Assembly: GCA_900553635.1 (NCBI GenBank)
Contig: USDU01000010.1
Coordinates: forward strand, 1-23,326
Length of the DNA: 23,326 nucleotides
Direction of reading: 5' to 3'
DNA from: an uncultured Lachnospiraceae bacterium
GTDB lineage: Bacteria > Bacillota_A > Clostridia > Lachnospirales > Lachnospiraceae
Position 1 is the first letter of the stretch, and every line of letters starts with the position of its first letter. This document shows, one piece after another, positions 15,591-23,293 of the stretch. The position numbers were made by a program, and so were the translations under genes. The notes under the pieces were generated by a model. It made no database searches, was not told the DNA's origin, and saw only the letters and a list, made by a program, of their open reading frames with translations.

Positions 15591-16328
15591 ATGGAAAGAC
15601 AGAATAGGGATATTATTTCTTTGCTGGAGAAGGATAATAAAAAAAAGAAAACGGCCACAGATGTGGTAATAGATAAAATTAAGAGCCTTTTACTTGCAAA
15701 GGAATTAAAGCCTGGTGATTTGATTCCTCCGGAAAATGAGTTGGCAAACGCAATGAATGTCAGCCGTGGTTCAGTAAGGGAAGCAATGAAAGTTCTGTCG
15801 GCTTTTGGAATTGTCGAAATCAAAAGAGGAAATGGTACCTATATAGCCAGTGAAATAGGAGAGCAATGTCTGGATCCGTTGATTTTCGGTATCATATATC
15901 AAGGAAATGATATAGAAGAAATGAGGGAGCTTAGAGAGCTGTTTGAACTGGGAGTCATAAAGGACGCAATAAAGCATGTAACAGAAGAGGAATGTAATGA
16001 AATACAGCGTATTCTGGATGATTTTGAGGAAAAAATTGCGGAACCGGATTTTGATGAACAAATTATCTATGCTCATGAGGAAGCTTTTCATCGGGCGTTG
16101 GGAAGAGCAACGCATAACAGGTTGATAGAATATATGTATGCCTTTTTATTGAAATTTATGCAGTCGGAAATTAAGGTTACAACAAGTAAGTTTAAGACCG
16201 CAGCAGGACAGAATACTTTGAAAATTCACAAAAAAATATTCGAAGGACTGAAGGAAAAGGATTTCAGGAAAGCTACAAAAGCGGTTTCCGCATCTGTTTC
16301 AACCTGGCATAAATATTATATTGAATAA
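15591..16328 (+). CDS. FadR-subfamily GntR transcriptional regulator (FCD domain)
   Basis: The product is 245 aa. After a basic N-terminal tail, residues 22-88 form a GntR winged helix: LKPGDLIPPENELANAMNVS, RGSVREAMKVLSAFGIVEIK, then the wing RGNGTYI. Residues 108-243 form an all-helical FCD ligand domain starting ELRELFELGVIKDAI. FCD domains often bind a metal through an Asp and two or three His; here His167 and His213 are present but the usual Asp of D-x3-FH is Glu163 (EEAFH). It is the last gene of the AT-rich module and most likely represses the divergent operons through the palindrome at 11008-11022, released by a sugar acid or pathway intermediate. Control of the following Ugp-like operon is an alternative. 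Confidence 0.9.
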   Translation: MERQNRDIISLLEKDNKKKKTATDVVIDKIKSLLLAKELKPGDLIPPENELANAMNVSRGSVREAMKVLSAFGIVEIKRGNGTYIASEIGEQCLDPLIFGIIYQGNDIEEMRELRELFELGVIKDAIKHVTEEECNEIQRILDDFEEKIAEPDFDEQIIYAHEEAFHRALGRATHNRLIEYMYAFLLKFMQSEIKVTTSKFKTAAGQNTLKIHKKIFEGLKEKDFRKATKAVSASVSTWHKYYIE

Positions 16329-16363
16329 TATTTTAATAATATTATTAACTCCATTACCCTAAA

Positions 16364-16402
16364 TACAACAGATTGGATATGTATCCGATCTGTTGTATTT
16401 TT
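16364..16402 (+). terminator. Strong intrinsic terminator after the GntR gene
   Basis: A 16-bp near-perfect inverted repeat (TACAACAGATTGGATA 16364-16379 with TATCCGATCTGTTGTA 16382-16397, one G:T pair) is followed by a T-run ending at 16402. It closes the AT-rich module. Just upstream, TTAATAATATTATTAA at 16333-16348 is a perfect palindrome of unknown role. Confidence 0.85.
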
Positions 16403-16419
16403 TAGAAGGTTCATTTCTT

Positions 16420-16448
16420 TTGACAATCCCCAAACTCAATTTTAACAA
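16420..16448 (+). promoter_or_regulatory. Possible promoter for the Ugp-like operon
   Basis: A perfect TTGACA at 16420-16425 is followed at 17 nt by a poor -10 candidate, TAACAA (16443-16448). A good -35 with a weak -10 would suit a promoter that needs an activator. The rest of 16449-16513 shows nothing else clear. Confidence 0.35.
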
Positions 16449-16513
16449 AACATGCATATTTCATTTACCTTTCGGTGTTACCCTTACAAAGGCGACATCG
16501 AAAGGAGATTAAA

Positions 16514-17404
16514 GTGAAAAGAAGCAGAAAGAGATCCGAAATAAGAAACCTGGGAGCTGTGCTGCTCTTTGTTTTACCGGCACTGATTCCGCTTTTTATT
16601 TTCTGGATTTATCCGATTCTCAGGTCGGTCTGGCTCAGTTTTACGGACTGGGATTTTATGACGCCTGACTACAATTTTATCTGGTTTAAGAATTATACGT
16701 CTTTATTGAAGGACAGCCGTTTTTACGAAGCTCTGTGGAATACCCTGGTATTTACGGCAGGAACCCTGTTTCCTACGATTATTGGCGGCCTGGGTCTGGC
16801 GCTTCTGCTCCGCAGAAATTTTAAGGGAAGCGGTGTATTCAAATTCGTCCTGTTTTCCCCCTGGATTACACCGACCGTAGCCATCTCTATCGTGTGGACC
16901 TGGATTTTCCGGGAGGACGGAGGTCTGGCCAATCAGGTTCTGGGGCTATTCGGACTTCCGGCCCTGAAATGGATCAGCAGCTCTGATACAGCCATGCTTT
17001 CCGTTATCATCGTTACGGTATGGAAAAGTCTGGGCTATGCCATGATCTTTTATCTGTCCGCGCTGGAAAAGGTTCCGGAGGAGCTTTACGAGGCAAGCGC
17101 CCTGGACGGCGCGAAGCCCTGGCGGCAGTTCCTGGATATGACGCTTCCGGGAATCTCACCCACCACATTTTTCCTGATGATTATTACCATGGTTAATTCC
17201 CTGCAGGCCTACGATCAGATACAGATTCTGACCCAGGGCGGCCCCAGCGGAAGCACCCGAACCCTGCTTTATATGTATTATCAGCTGGGCTTTCAGGAAT
17301 TTAAGATGGGACAGGCTACAGCTACGGCAGTGATTATGATTATCATAACCGTCATTTTATCCCTGGCGCAGTTTACCGCGTCGAAAAAATGGGTCCATTA
17401 CTAG
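16514..17404 (+). CDS. Carbohydrate/glycerophosphodiester ABC permease (MalF/UgpA family)
   Basis: The product is 296 aa from a GTG start at 16514, supported by AAAGGAG at 16501-16507; an in-frame upstream start at 16475 has no such site. There are six membrane spans. The cytoplasmic EAA loop that docks the ATPase reads EELYEASALDGAKPWRQF and is followed by TLPGISP. It is one of two inner-membrane subunits of a CUT1-type importer, with its partner encoded 9 nt downstream. The group covers sugars and glycerol-3-phosphate derivatives. The neighbouring phosphoesterases favour a phosphorylated substrate, but the permease itself cannot decide this. Confidence 0.92.
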   Translation: MKRSRKRSEIRNLGAVLLFVLPALIPLFIFWIYPILRSVWLSFTDWDFMTPDYNFIWFKNYTSLLKDSRFYEALWNTLVFTAGTLFPTIIGGLGLALLLRRNFKGSGVFKFVLFSPWITPTVAISIVWTWIFREDGGLANQVLGLFGLPALKWISSSDTAMLSVIIVTVWKSLGYAMIFYLSALEKVPEELYEASALDGAKPWRQFLDMTLPGISPTTFFLMIITMVNSLQAYDQIQILTQGGPSGSTRTLLYMYYQLGFQEFKMGQATATAVIMIIITVILSLAQFTASKKWVHY

Positions 17405-17413
17405 GAGGCGGAC

Positions 17414-18247
17414 ATGAAAGAAAACAAAATCAAGCTGGTATTGAAATTCGCAGTATTGCTGGTCGTAAGCCTGTTTACCGCCTTCCCCTTTATCTGGATG
17501 ATTTTGAGCGCGCTGAAGACCAAGGCGGAGATTATGAATGTGGGAGCCTTTTTCCCGGCAGTACCTCAGTGGAGCAATTTTATTTCCGTAATCTTTCACT
17601 CTCCGCTGCCGGGCTATATTGTAAACAGCCTCTGGGTTTCTCTGGTGGTGGTAGCCCTGCAGATTATCACAGGGGCCATGATTACCTACGCCATGGTATT
17701 TCTGGAGTTTAAGGGAAAGAACGCGTTATTTGCCATCGTGATGGGAACCTATATGCTTCCGGTGGCAGCGACCTATATTCCAAGCTATATCATTCTGTCC
17801 AGATGGAATCTTCTGGATACCATGACAGGACTGATTGTCTCCAGCAGTGTCAGTATCTTCGGTATCTTTCTGCTGCGGCAGTCCTTTATGCAGGTACCGA
17901 AAGGGCTGGTAGAGGCGGCCCGGATAGACGGCGGCAGTCATTTCCGCATTCTCTGGGAAATCATCTGCCCCATGACGAAGTCGTCCTTTATTACATTTGG
18001 TTTGATGAGCTTCATTTCAACATATAACAACTACATGTGGCCTTCCCTGATTACCAAGAGTTCAGAAAAATATCTGGTTTCCCAGGGACTTCGGAGCTTC
18101 TTTATCGAGGGAGGCGCCTACGGAACAGAATGGGCCCTGGTAATGGCCGGAAGCGCGCTGATTGTGGTGCCTTTGTTGATTCTGTTCGCATTTACACAGA
18201 AATGGTTCATCAACGGTATCGGTGGAGACACCGGTATGAAGGGATAG
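17414..18247 (+). CDS. Carbohydrate/glycerophosphodiester ABC permease (MalG/UgpE family)
   Basis: The product is 277 aa with six spans. A proline-rich TAFPFIWMILSALKT near the N-terminus and the EAA loop VPKGLVEAARIDGGSHFRIL are typical of the MalG/UgpE partner subunit. AGGAGG at 17403-17408, overlapping the previous stop, gives a 5-nt gap to the ATG. Together with the subunit encoded before it this forms the heterodimeric channel. The C-terminus WFINGIGGDTGMKG resembles the usual MalG-type ending that contacts the ATPase. Confidence 0.92.
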   Translation: MKENKIKLVLKFAVLLVVSLFTAFPFIWMILSALKTKAEIMNVGAFFPAVPQWSNFISVIFHSPLPGYIVNSLWVSLVVVALQIITGAMITYAMVFLEFKGKNALFAIVMGTYMLPVAATYIPSYIILSRWNLLDTMTGLIVSSSVSIFGIFLLRQSFMQVPKGLVEAARIDGGSHFRILWEIICPMTKSSFITFGLMSFISTYNNYMWPSLITKSSEKYLVSQGLRSFFIEGGAYGTEWALVMAGSALIVVPLLILFAFTQKWFINGIGGDTGMKG

Positions 18248-18284
18248 GATCCCGCAACACCTATATTTGAGGAGGAAATGAAAA

Positions 18285-19628
18285 ATGAACAAGAAACTGG
18301 TATCCGTACTCCTGGCCTCCGCCATGGCCGTGACAGCACTGGCAGGCTGCGGAAGCAAGGCAGAGGGAACAGCAGACACAGCAGCGAACGTCCAGACAGA
18401 GACCGGTGACGCGGCAGAGACCGGCGATACCGTAGACGTGGAATTCTGGTATTCCGGAGGAAAAACCGCCGTAGGCGTGGTACAGGAGATCGTGGACAGC
18501 TTTAATGCTTCCCAGAGTAAATATCATGTAAGCACCGTAACACAGGCAGATTATGACGAAACCTACCAGAAGCTGCAGGCAGGTATTGCCGGAAACGCGG
18601 CTCCGGATCTGGTGCTTCTGAACGCGGAGACAGCACGGACACTGGCCTCCAAAAATCTTCTGGCAGACATGCAGCCGATGATTGACGGCGACAGCGAGTT
18701 TAGCGCAGACGATTATCTGAAGGTATTCTACGATCAGGGCGTGGACGAGACCGGAAAGGTCTTCGGACTTCCGGCTTACGGAACCACACAGGTTATGTAT
18801 TACAATATGGCAGCCTTTGACGCGGCGGGCGTGAAGGCCGAGGACATCAAAACCTGGTCGGATCTGGCAGAGGCAGCAAAGAAAATCAAGGCGGCAGGCT
18901 ACGAGTATGGCTGGGAGCCTATGTGGGGAGCGGACAACATGATTGACGCAGCCTTCAGCAACGGCGCTTCCATCTTCAACGAGGACGGCACCCAGGTTAC
19001 CATCAACAGCCCGGAATGGGTAGAGGTATGGGAGGCCTTCCGTACCTGGATTCATGACGACAAGATCATGGCCATTCACTCCGGCGGACAGGGTTGGGAG
19101 TACTGGTACGCGACCATCGACGATGTAATTGCCGGAAAGGCAGGCGGTTATACCGGTTCTTCAGGAGACCAGGCAGATCTGGATTTCAGTATTGTAGCAG
19201 CTATGGAGCAGCCGGCATGGAGCGCAAGCACCACATCCGCGCCGATGGCAGAGACCAAGACCTTAAGCGTTCTGGAGGGATCCTCTGACGCAGAGAAGCA
19301 GGGCGCGTTTGAGTTTATCAAGTATTTCACCAATGCGGAGAGCCAGGCAAAATGGACCATGTCTACCGGTTATGTGGCAGTAAACCAGAAAATCAACGAC
19401 AATGCGGATTATCAGTCTTATGTGGCAGAAAATCCCCAGGCAGCCGTTCCCTTCGCGCAGGCGACCCACGGAACCGTATACCCCAACGACCCCACCAACG
19501 GAGCAATCAAGGACGCCCTGAAGGTAGCGGCAGATAAGGTAGAGATTGACGGAGTGTCCGCAAAGGAAGCACTGGACGAGGCTCAGAAGACCGCGCAGGC
19601 AGCGCTCGACGAGGCACTTGCGAAATAA
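18285..19628 (+). CDS. Extracellular solute-binding lipoprotein family 1 (UgpB-like)
   Basis: The product is 447 aa. The signal peptide ends in a lipobox LAGC (Cys22), followed by a low-complexity Ala/Thr/Glu/Asp linker to about residue 48, so the protein is tethered outside the membrane. The mature domain begins VDVEFWYSGGKTAVGVVQEI and continues with VDSFNASQSKYHV, an order like that of UgpB (FWH-x-MGG, then FN and a Y-x-V strand). GAGGAGG at 18269-18275 supports the start. It delivers substrate to the two permeases encoded before it. The composition is acidic and Ala-rich, in contrast to the AT-rich binding protein at 14494-15498. Binding of a glycerophosphodiester or sugar is inferred from context. 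Confidence 0.9.
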   Translation: MNKKLVSVLLASAMAVTALAGCGSKAEGTADTAANVQTETGDAAETGDTVDVEFWYSGGKTAVGVVQEIVDSFNASQSKYHVSTVTQADYDETYQKLQAGIAGNAAPDLVLLNAETARTLASKNLLADMQPMIDGDSEFSADDYLKVFYDQGVDETGKVFGLPAYGTTQVMYYNMAAFDAAGVKAEDIKTWSDLAEAAKKIKAAGYEYGWEPMWGADNMIDAAFSNGASIFNEDGTQVTINSPEWVEVWEAFRTWIHDDKIMAIHSGGQGWEYWYATIDDVIAGKAGGYTGSSGDQADLDFSIVAAMEQPAWSASTTSAPMAETKTLSVLEGSSDAEKQGAFEFIKYFTNAESQAKWTMSTGYVAVNQKINDNADYQSYVAENPQAAVPFAQATHGTVYPNDPTNGAIKDALKVAADKVEIDGVSAKEALDEAQKTAQAALDEALAK

Positions 19629-19637
19629 GGAAAACGT

Positions 19638-21095
19638 ATGACACAGACGCTGAAATTTGTAATCGGCGCCGGAGAGACTGCACGCCAGGAGGAAACCTTT
19701 ACGGTTTCTTCCGCCTGCAGTCATCTCTGTTTCCGATATGATTTATCAAAAAAATATACCTTTCTGGTGTTTCTGATGATAAAGGATCCCAGTGGGAAAA
19801 TCCGGTTTCTGAAGCAGCTGGGTTACAGCGATCCGGTCATTGTGCTGGGAAAAGATGGAAACGATACTACCATCGGAGGCGTTCCGGGAGCCCTGCCTGC
19901 GGGAACCTGGCAAATGACGGTTTTCGTATTTGCGGAGCACCTGAAACGATTGATGGGGGAGAAGACCCAGCCCTTTTCTGTCCTGGTTACAGAGGAGGCG
20001 GTAGCTGTCACCGAGCCGGTGGGAGAACAAGTCTGGACTCCGGATTATGAAAACTATGACTGGACAGCAATCCGGAAAAAAGGAAAGGGCTGGTATCAGG
20101 GAGATTTCCATACCCACACCCGGCTGTCGGACGGCAAGGAAACCACCGAAAACGCCAGCCGGAAGGCCGAGCGCATGGGACTGGATTTCTATACGCCCAC
20201 CGAGCACAACGCGATTCATACAGGCTGGCCGGAGACGTCCTTACTAGTTCTGCCCGGAATCGAGATTACGACGCTGCTGGGACACGCCAACCTGTTTGGA
20301 ATTACCCATATGCCCCGGGCGCTGGAGCAGATTCTGGAGGATAAGGAGGAGGCCGCTCTGAAAGCGGATCTGGAGCAGATTCAGCAGGAGTGTCGGAAAG
20401 AACACTGGTTATTTAGTATCAATCACCCCTTCCTTTATATCTGGAAATGGCTGTATGGAGATCTGAGACTGGACGGCGTCCACTGTCTGGAGATCATCAA
20501 CGATCCCACCTACGAGGCGGATCCGGAGGCAAAAGCGGGGGAAGCCAACCAGAGAGCGGTGGCGCTGGCGGATCTTCTCTGGGCGGACGGACACCGGATC
20601 TGCGCTATAGGCGGTTCGGATTCCCACAACACGCTGGAGGAACGGTATCCGGGAGCCACAGAGCCGTCGGTACCGGGGGATCCGGCCACCTTTGTATACA
20701 TGGAGGATCTGAGCGCGGAGCATCTTCTGGAGGGCGTAAGAAGCTGTAACTGTTATGTGACAAGGCACTGCCGGATTGAGACCGGGCTGTTGTTTGGCGG
20801 ACAGCTTCCGGAGGATAAAGAGGAACTGCCCTATCGGATCTGCCTTAGGGGTCAGAAGGAAAAGCCGGAGATTTTTTATCTTCACAACGGAAAACGCGTG
20901 GACTGCCGGGTAACCGGACGGGAGGACGCCTGGGAGGCAGCCGGAACTGTAAGACTTACAGAGGAGGCTTATCAGTGGATCCGGTTCGGCGCGGAAGCAA
21001 AAGACGGAGGCTTTCTGTTTTACGGAAATGCCATCACAAGAGGAACCGGAAAACAGAAGCTTCGAACCTTTGGGGAGGCGGTGGAACAGCTATGA
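19638..21095 (+). CDS. PHP-domain phosphoesterase, CehA/McbA-like
   Basis: The product is 485 aa without signal peptide, so it is cytosolic. Residues 1-140 form a probable beta-rich N-terminal domain. The PHP metal site follows: GDFHTHTRLSDG (155-166; His158, His160, Asp165), TEHN (188-191), Glu209 in GIEIT, His216, His263 in SINHPF and GGSDSH (325-330; Asp328, His330). PHP enzymes of this CehA/McbA-like type hydrolyse phosphodiesters or related esters using two or three metals. The gene follows the binding protein by 9 nt and overlaps the HAD phosphatase start by 4 nt. That is the setting expected for an enzyme acting on the imported substrate, comparable to UgpQ in enterobacteria but from an unrelated family. 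Fold sure, substrate inferred. Confidence 0.83.
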   Translation: MTQTLKFVIGAGETARQEETFTVSSACSHLCFRYDLSKKYTFLVFLMIKDPSGKIRFLKQLGYSDPVIVLGKDGNDTTIGGVPGALPAGTWQMTVFVFAEHLKRLMGEKTQPFSVLVTEEAVAVTEPVGEQVWTPDYENYDWTAIRKKGKGWYQGDFHTHTRLSDGKETTENASRKAERMGLDFYTPTEHNAIHTGWPETSLLVLPGIEITTLLGHANLFGITHMPRALEQILEDKEEAALKADLEQIQQECRKEHWLFSINHPFLYIWKWLYGDLRLDGVHCLEIINDPTYEADPEAKAGEANQRAVALADLLWADGHRICAIGGSDSHNTLEERYPGATEPSVPGDPATFVYMEDLSAEHLLEGVRSCNCYVTRHCRIETGLLFGGQLPEDKEELPYRICLRGQKEKPEIFYLHNGKRVDCRVTGREDAWEAAGTVRLTEEAYQWIRFGAEAKDGGFLFYGNAITRGTGKQKLRTFGEAVEQL

Positions 21096-21844
21096 TAAAA
21101 GGAATCCTGTTTGACAAGGACGGTACACTGATTGATTTCTATGAGGTCTGGGGCAAAGCGGCTGTGAAGGTGGCAAAGCGGCTCTGCGACGCCAGAAGAA
21201 TGCCGGAGCGCCAGCGGATGCTTCTGCGGGAAATGGGCGTGGCAGACGGCCGGGTGGATCCGGACGGAGCCCTGGCCTGGAAATCCTATCGGGGTGTTGC
21301 GGAGGATTTGCAGGAGTATCTGGGTACAGATCCGGAGAAGCTGGCAGGGGAGCTGGCGGAGCTTTTCTATGAGGAGGTCGGGCTGAAGCGGACGGCATAT
21401 CCCACCTTCACCGACGTAAAGGCCATGATGGAAGCCCTGCGGTCCCGGGGCCTGTGGATAGGCGTGGCTACTACGGACGATCTGAAGTCCACCCGGAGAT
21501 GTCTGGAGGTGCTAGGTGTCGAGGAGTACATTTCCTTCTGGGGAGTCTCGGGAGAAGGGCTGCCCGAGAAACCGGATGGAAGGCTGGCAAGCCTGGCCGC
21601 AGGGCACTGGGGAATCTGGAAGGATGAGATCGCCATGGTAGGCGATAACCCCAATGATATGCGGTTTGCCAGAAACGGCGGCGCAGTGGCAATCGGCGTA
21701 AAAAGCGGAACCGGAACCGAGGATATGCTCCGTGAGCAGGCAGATTATCTGCTGGATTCCGTAGACGATCTGGTGGATCTGATCGATCAAATAAATACAG
21801 AGGAGAAAAGAAATGGCACATATTCAGTTAAAGCATGTGTGTAA
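21092..21844 (+). CDS. HAD-superfamily phosphatase (Gph-like)
   Basis: The product is 250 aa from the ATG at 21092, which overlaps the previous stop (ATGA). All HAD motifs are present: FDKDGTLID (7-15; nucleophile Asp8 and acid Asp10), VATTDD (125-130, motif II Thr), Lys160 in LPEKPDGR, and VGDNPND (183-189; Asp185, Asp189). A helical cap lies between residues 18 and 90, as in phosphoglycolate-phosphatase relatives. It probably removes phosphate from a small product of the PHP enzyme, such as a glycerol phosphate or sugar phosphate. Its last 32 nt overlap the start of the ATPase gene, so the C-terminal tail TEEKRNGTYSVKACV is likely a by-product of the overlap rather than a folded part. Confidence 0.87.
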   Translation: MIKGILFDKDGTLIDFYEVWGKAAVKVAKRLCDARRMPERQRMLLREMGVADGRVDPDGALAWKSYRGVAEDLQEYLGTDPEKLAGELAELFYEEVGLKRTAYPTFTDVKAMMEALRSRGLWIGVATTDDLKSTRRCLEVLGVEEYISFWGVSGEGLPEKPDGRLASLAAGHWGIWKDEIAMVGDNPNDMRFARNGGAVAIGVKSGTGTEDMLREQADYLLDSVDDLVDLIDQINTEEKRNGTYSVKACV

Positions 21845-22925
21845 ACGATATGAAAACGGATTTGAAGCAGTGAAGGATTTTAACCTGGAGATACAGGACA
21901 ATGAATTTATTATTTTTGTAGGTCCCTCCGGCTGCGGAAAATCCACAACCCTGCGCATGATAGCAGGACTGGAAAATATCAGCGAGGGAGAGCTGTATAT
22001 CGACGGCGAGCGCATGAACGAGGTGGAAGCCTGTGATCGGGACATTGCTATGGTCTTTCAGAACTACGCCCTGTATCCCCATATGACGGTAAGAAAAAAC
22101 ATCGGCTACAGTTTGCATATCCGTCATGAGAAGAAGGAAGTTATCGAGGCCAAGGTAAATGAGGCCGCAGAGATCCTGGGTCTGACCGAGGTGCTGGATC
22201 GGAAGCCTTCGGAGCTGTCCGGCGGACAGAAGCAGCGTGTAGCCATGGGACGCGCCATCGTCCGCAATCCCAGAGTCTTTCTGATGGACGAGCCCCTGTC
22301 CAACCTGGACGCCAAGCTCCGGGGACAGATGCGGGTGGAAATCGCCAGCCTGTATCATAAGCTGAATTCCACGTTTATCTATGTGACCCATGATCAGACC
22401 GAGGCCATGACCCTGGGAACCCGGATTGTTGTCATGAAGGATGGCGTGGTGCAGCAGGTGGATACGCCGGAGCGCCTGTTCCGCTATCCGGCCAATCAGT
22501 TTGTGGCAGGCTTTATCGGAACGCCGCCTATGAATTTCGCAGAAGCAGTCGTGAAATACGAGCCCAACGGCGGTCTGTATCTGGAAGAAAATGGGAACCG
22601 CATAGAACTGACGAAGGAAAAGGCAGAAAAGCTTCGCCGGGGCAATTATATCGGACGGGCAGTGACCCTGGGCATCCGTCCGGAGCACGTGATCCTGAAT
22701 CCCACAGAAGGCGGTAGCGTCCATGGAGCGGGAACCGTAGAGGTATACGAGATGCTGGGCTCCGAGGCAATGGTTTATCTGAACCGGGAGGGCAGCCGGG
22801 AAAAGATGATTATCAAAACGGATACCGCGGCTCCGGTGCGGCCGGGAGAAAAAGTAAGCTACGCTTACCTGCCGGAAAAAATCCATCTTTTTGATCGGAT
22901 AGACGGCAGGACAATCACCAATTAG
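21813..22925 (+). CDS. CUT1-type ABC transporter ATPase (UgpC/MsmX/MalK family)
   Basis: The product is 370 aa. Walker A GPSGCGKST (37-45), Q-loop FQNYALYPHMTV, signature LSGGQKQRVAMGRAI, Walker B VFLMDEPLSNLDAKLR and the H-loop VTHDQTEAMTLG are all intact. A C-terminal TOBE/MalK-type domain follows from about residue 240 (GIRPEHV is present). AGGAG at 21801-21805, inside the HAD gene, gives an 8-nt gap to the ATG. It energises the two permeases encoded at 16514-18247. In many Firmicutes one such ATPase serves several importers; an ATPase encoded inside its own operon suggests a dedicated pair. Confidence 0.94.
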   Translation: MAHIQLKHVCKRYENGFEAVKDFNLEIQDNEFIIFVGPSGCGKSTTLRMIAGLENISEGELYIDGERMNEVEACDRDIAMVFQNYALYPHMTVRKNIGYSLHIRHEKKEVIEAKVNEAAEILGLTEVLDRKPSELSGGQKQRVAMGRAIVRNPRVFLMDEPLSNLDAKLRGQMRVEIASLYHKLNSTFIYVTHDQTEAMTLGTRIVVMKDGVVQQVDTPERLFRYPANQFVAGFIGTPPMNFAEAVVKYEPNGGLYLEENGNRIELTKEKAEKLRRGNYIGRAVTLGIRPEHVILNPTEGGSVHGAGTVEVYEMLGSEAMVYLNREGSREKMIIKTDTAAPVRPGEKVSYAYLPEKIHLFDRIDGRTITN

Positions 22926-22937
22926 CAGGAGGGACGT

Positions 22938-23258
22938 ATGCCATACGTATTTCTGGCGCTGGCCATCTGTGCCGAGATTACAGCGACCACACTTTTAAAA
23001 TCCTCGGAAGGCTACACCAGGCTGCTTCCCACTGCCTTCAGCCTTCTGGCTTATCTGATCTGTCACTGCAGCTTTTCCCGGGCGGTGACAAAACTCAATT
23101 TGGGAATCGCCTACGCAATCTGGTGCGGCGTAGGGATTCTGGTGACGGCTGCGATTTCCCGGGTTCTGTTCGGGGAACGGGTTTCACCGGCGGGCAATGT
23201 GGGAATGGCCCTGATTCTGGTGGGCTGTATCGTGATGAATCTGTCCGGAAGCAGATAG
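22938..23258 (+). CDS. Small multidrug resistance (SMR) exporter, EmrE/Qac subtype
   Basis: The product is 106 aa with four membrane spans. The proton/substrate-coupling glutamate is Glu13 (ICAEITATTLLKSSEG), and the EmrE-type substrate residues Tyr59 and Trp62 occur in GIAYAIWCGVGI. These features resemble EmrE closely and point to the quaternary-cation subtype rather than the guanidinium (Gdx) subtype. A single gene implies a dual-topology homodimer. AGGAGGG at 22927-22933 precedes the ATG, 12 nt after the ATPase stop, so it is probably the last gene of the Ugp-like operon. That linkage suggests export of a cationic product of the imported substrate, which is inference; general biocide efflux is the default. 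Confidence 0.9.
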   Translation: MPYVFLALAICAEITATTLLKSSEGYTRLLPTAFSLLAYLICHCSFSRAVTKLNLGIAYAIWCGVGILVTAAISRVLFGERVSPAGNVGMALILVGCIVMNLSGSR

Positions 23259-23293
23259 AAGGCAGACAGAAAAAAGAAAAACGGGCGCAGGGC

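Larger units (their letters stand above)
9291..16403. other. AT-rich catabolic module, possible horizontally acquired island
   Basis: From the first minus-strand stop to the terminator after the GntR gene, base composition is visibly more AT-rich than on both sides, and codons ending in A/T dominate. For example, a hand count gives 27 G+C of 60 at 12421-12480 against 36 of 60 at 8401-8460. The block holds a complete functional unit: two enzymes, a divergent operon with an ABC transporter and a regulator. No integrase, IS element, tRNA or clear flanking repeat was found, so the mechanism of any acquisition is not visible. Confidence 0.5.

Noticed and set aside
9275..16420. Flanking direct repeats or attachment sites around the AT-rich module
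   Set aside because: Only short chance matches such as CCATTA were found at both edges, with no integrase, IS element or tRNA gene nearby.
18261..19079. 272-codon antisense open frame opposite the UgpB-like gene
   Set aside because: It shadows a well-supported lipoprotein gene; its Cys/His-rich translation has no recognisable domain.
21828..22886. 352-codon antisense open frame opposite the UgpC-like ATPase gene
   Set aside because: The + strand frame has every ABC ATPase motif; the antisense translation shows none and has no initiation signal.
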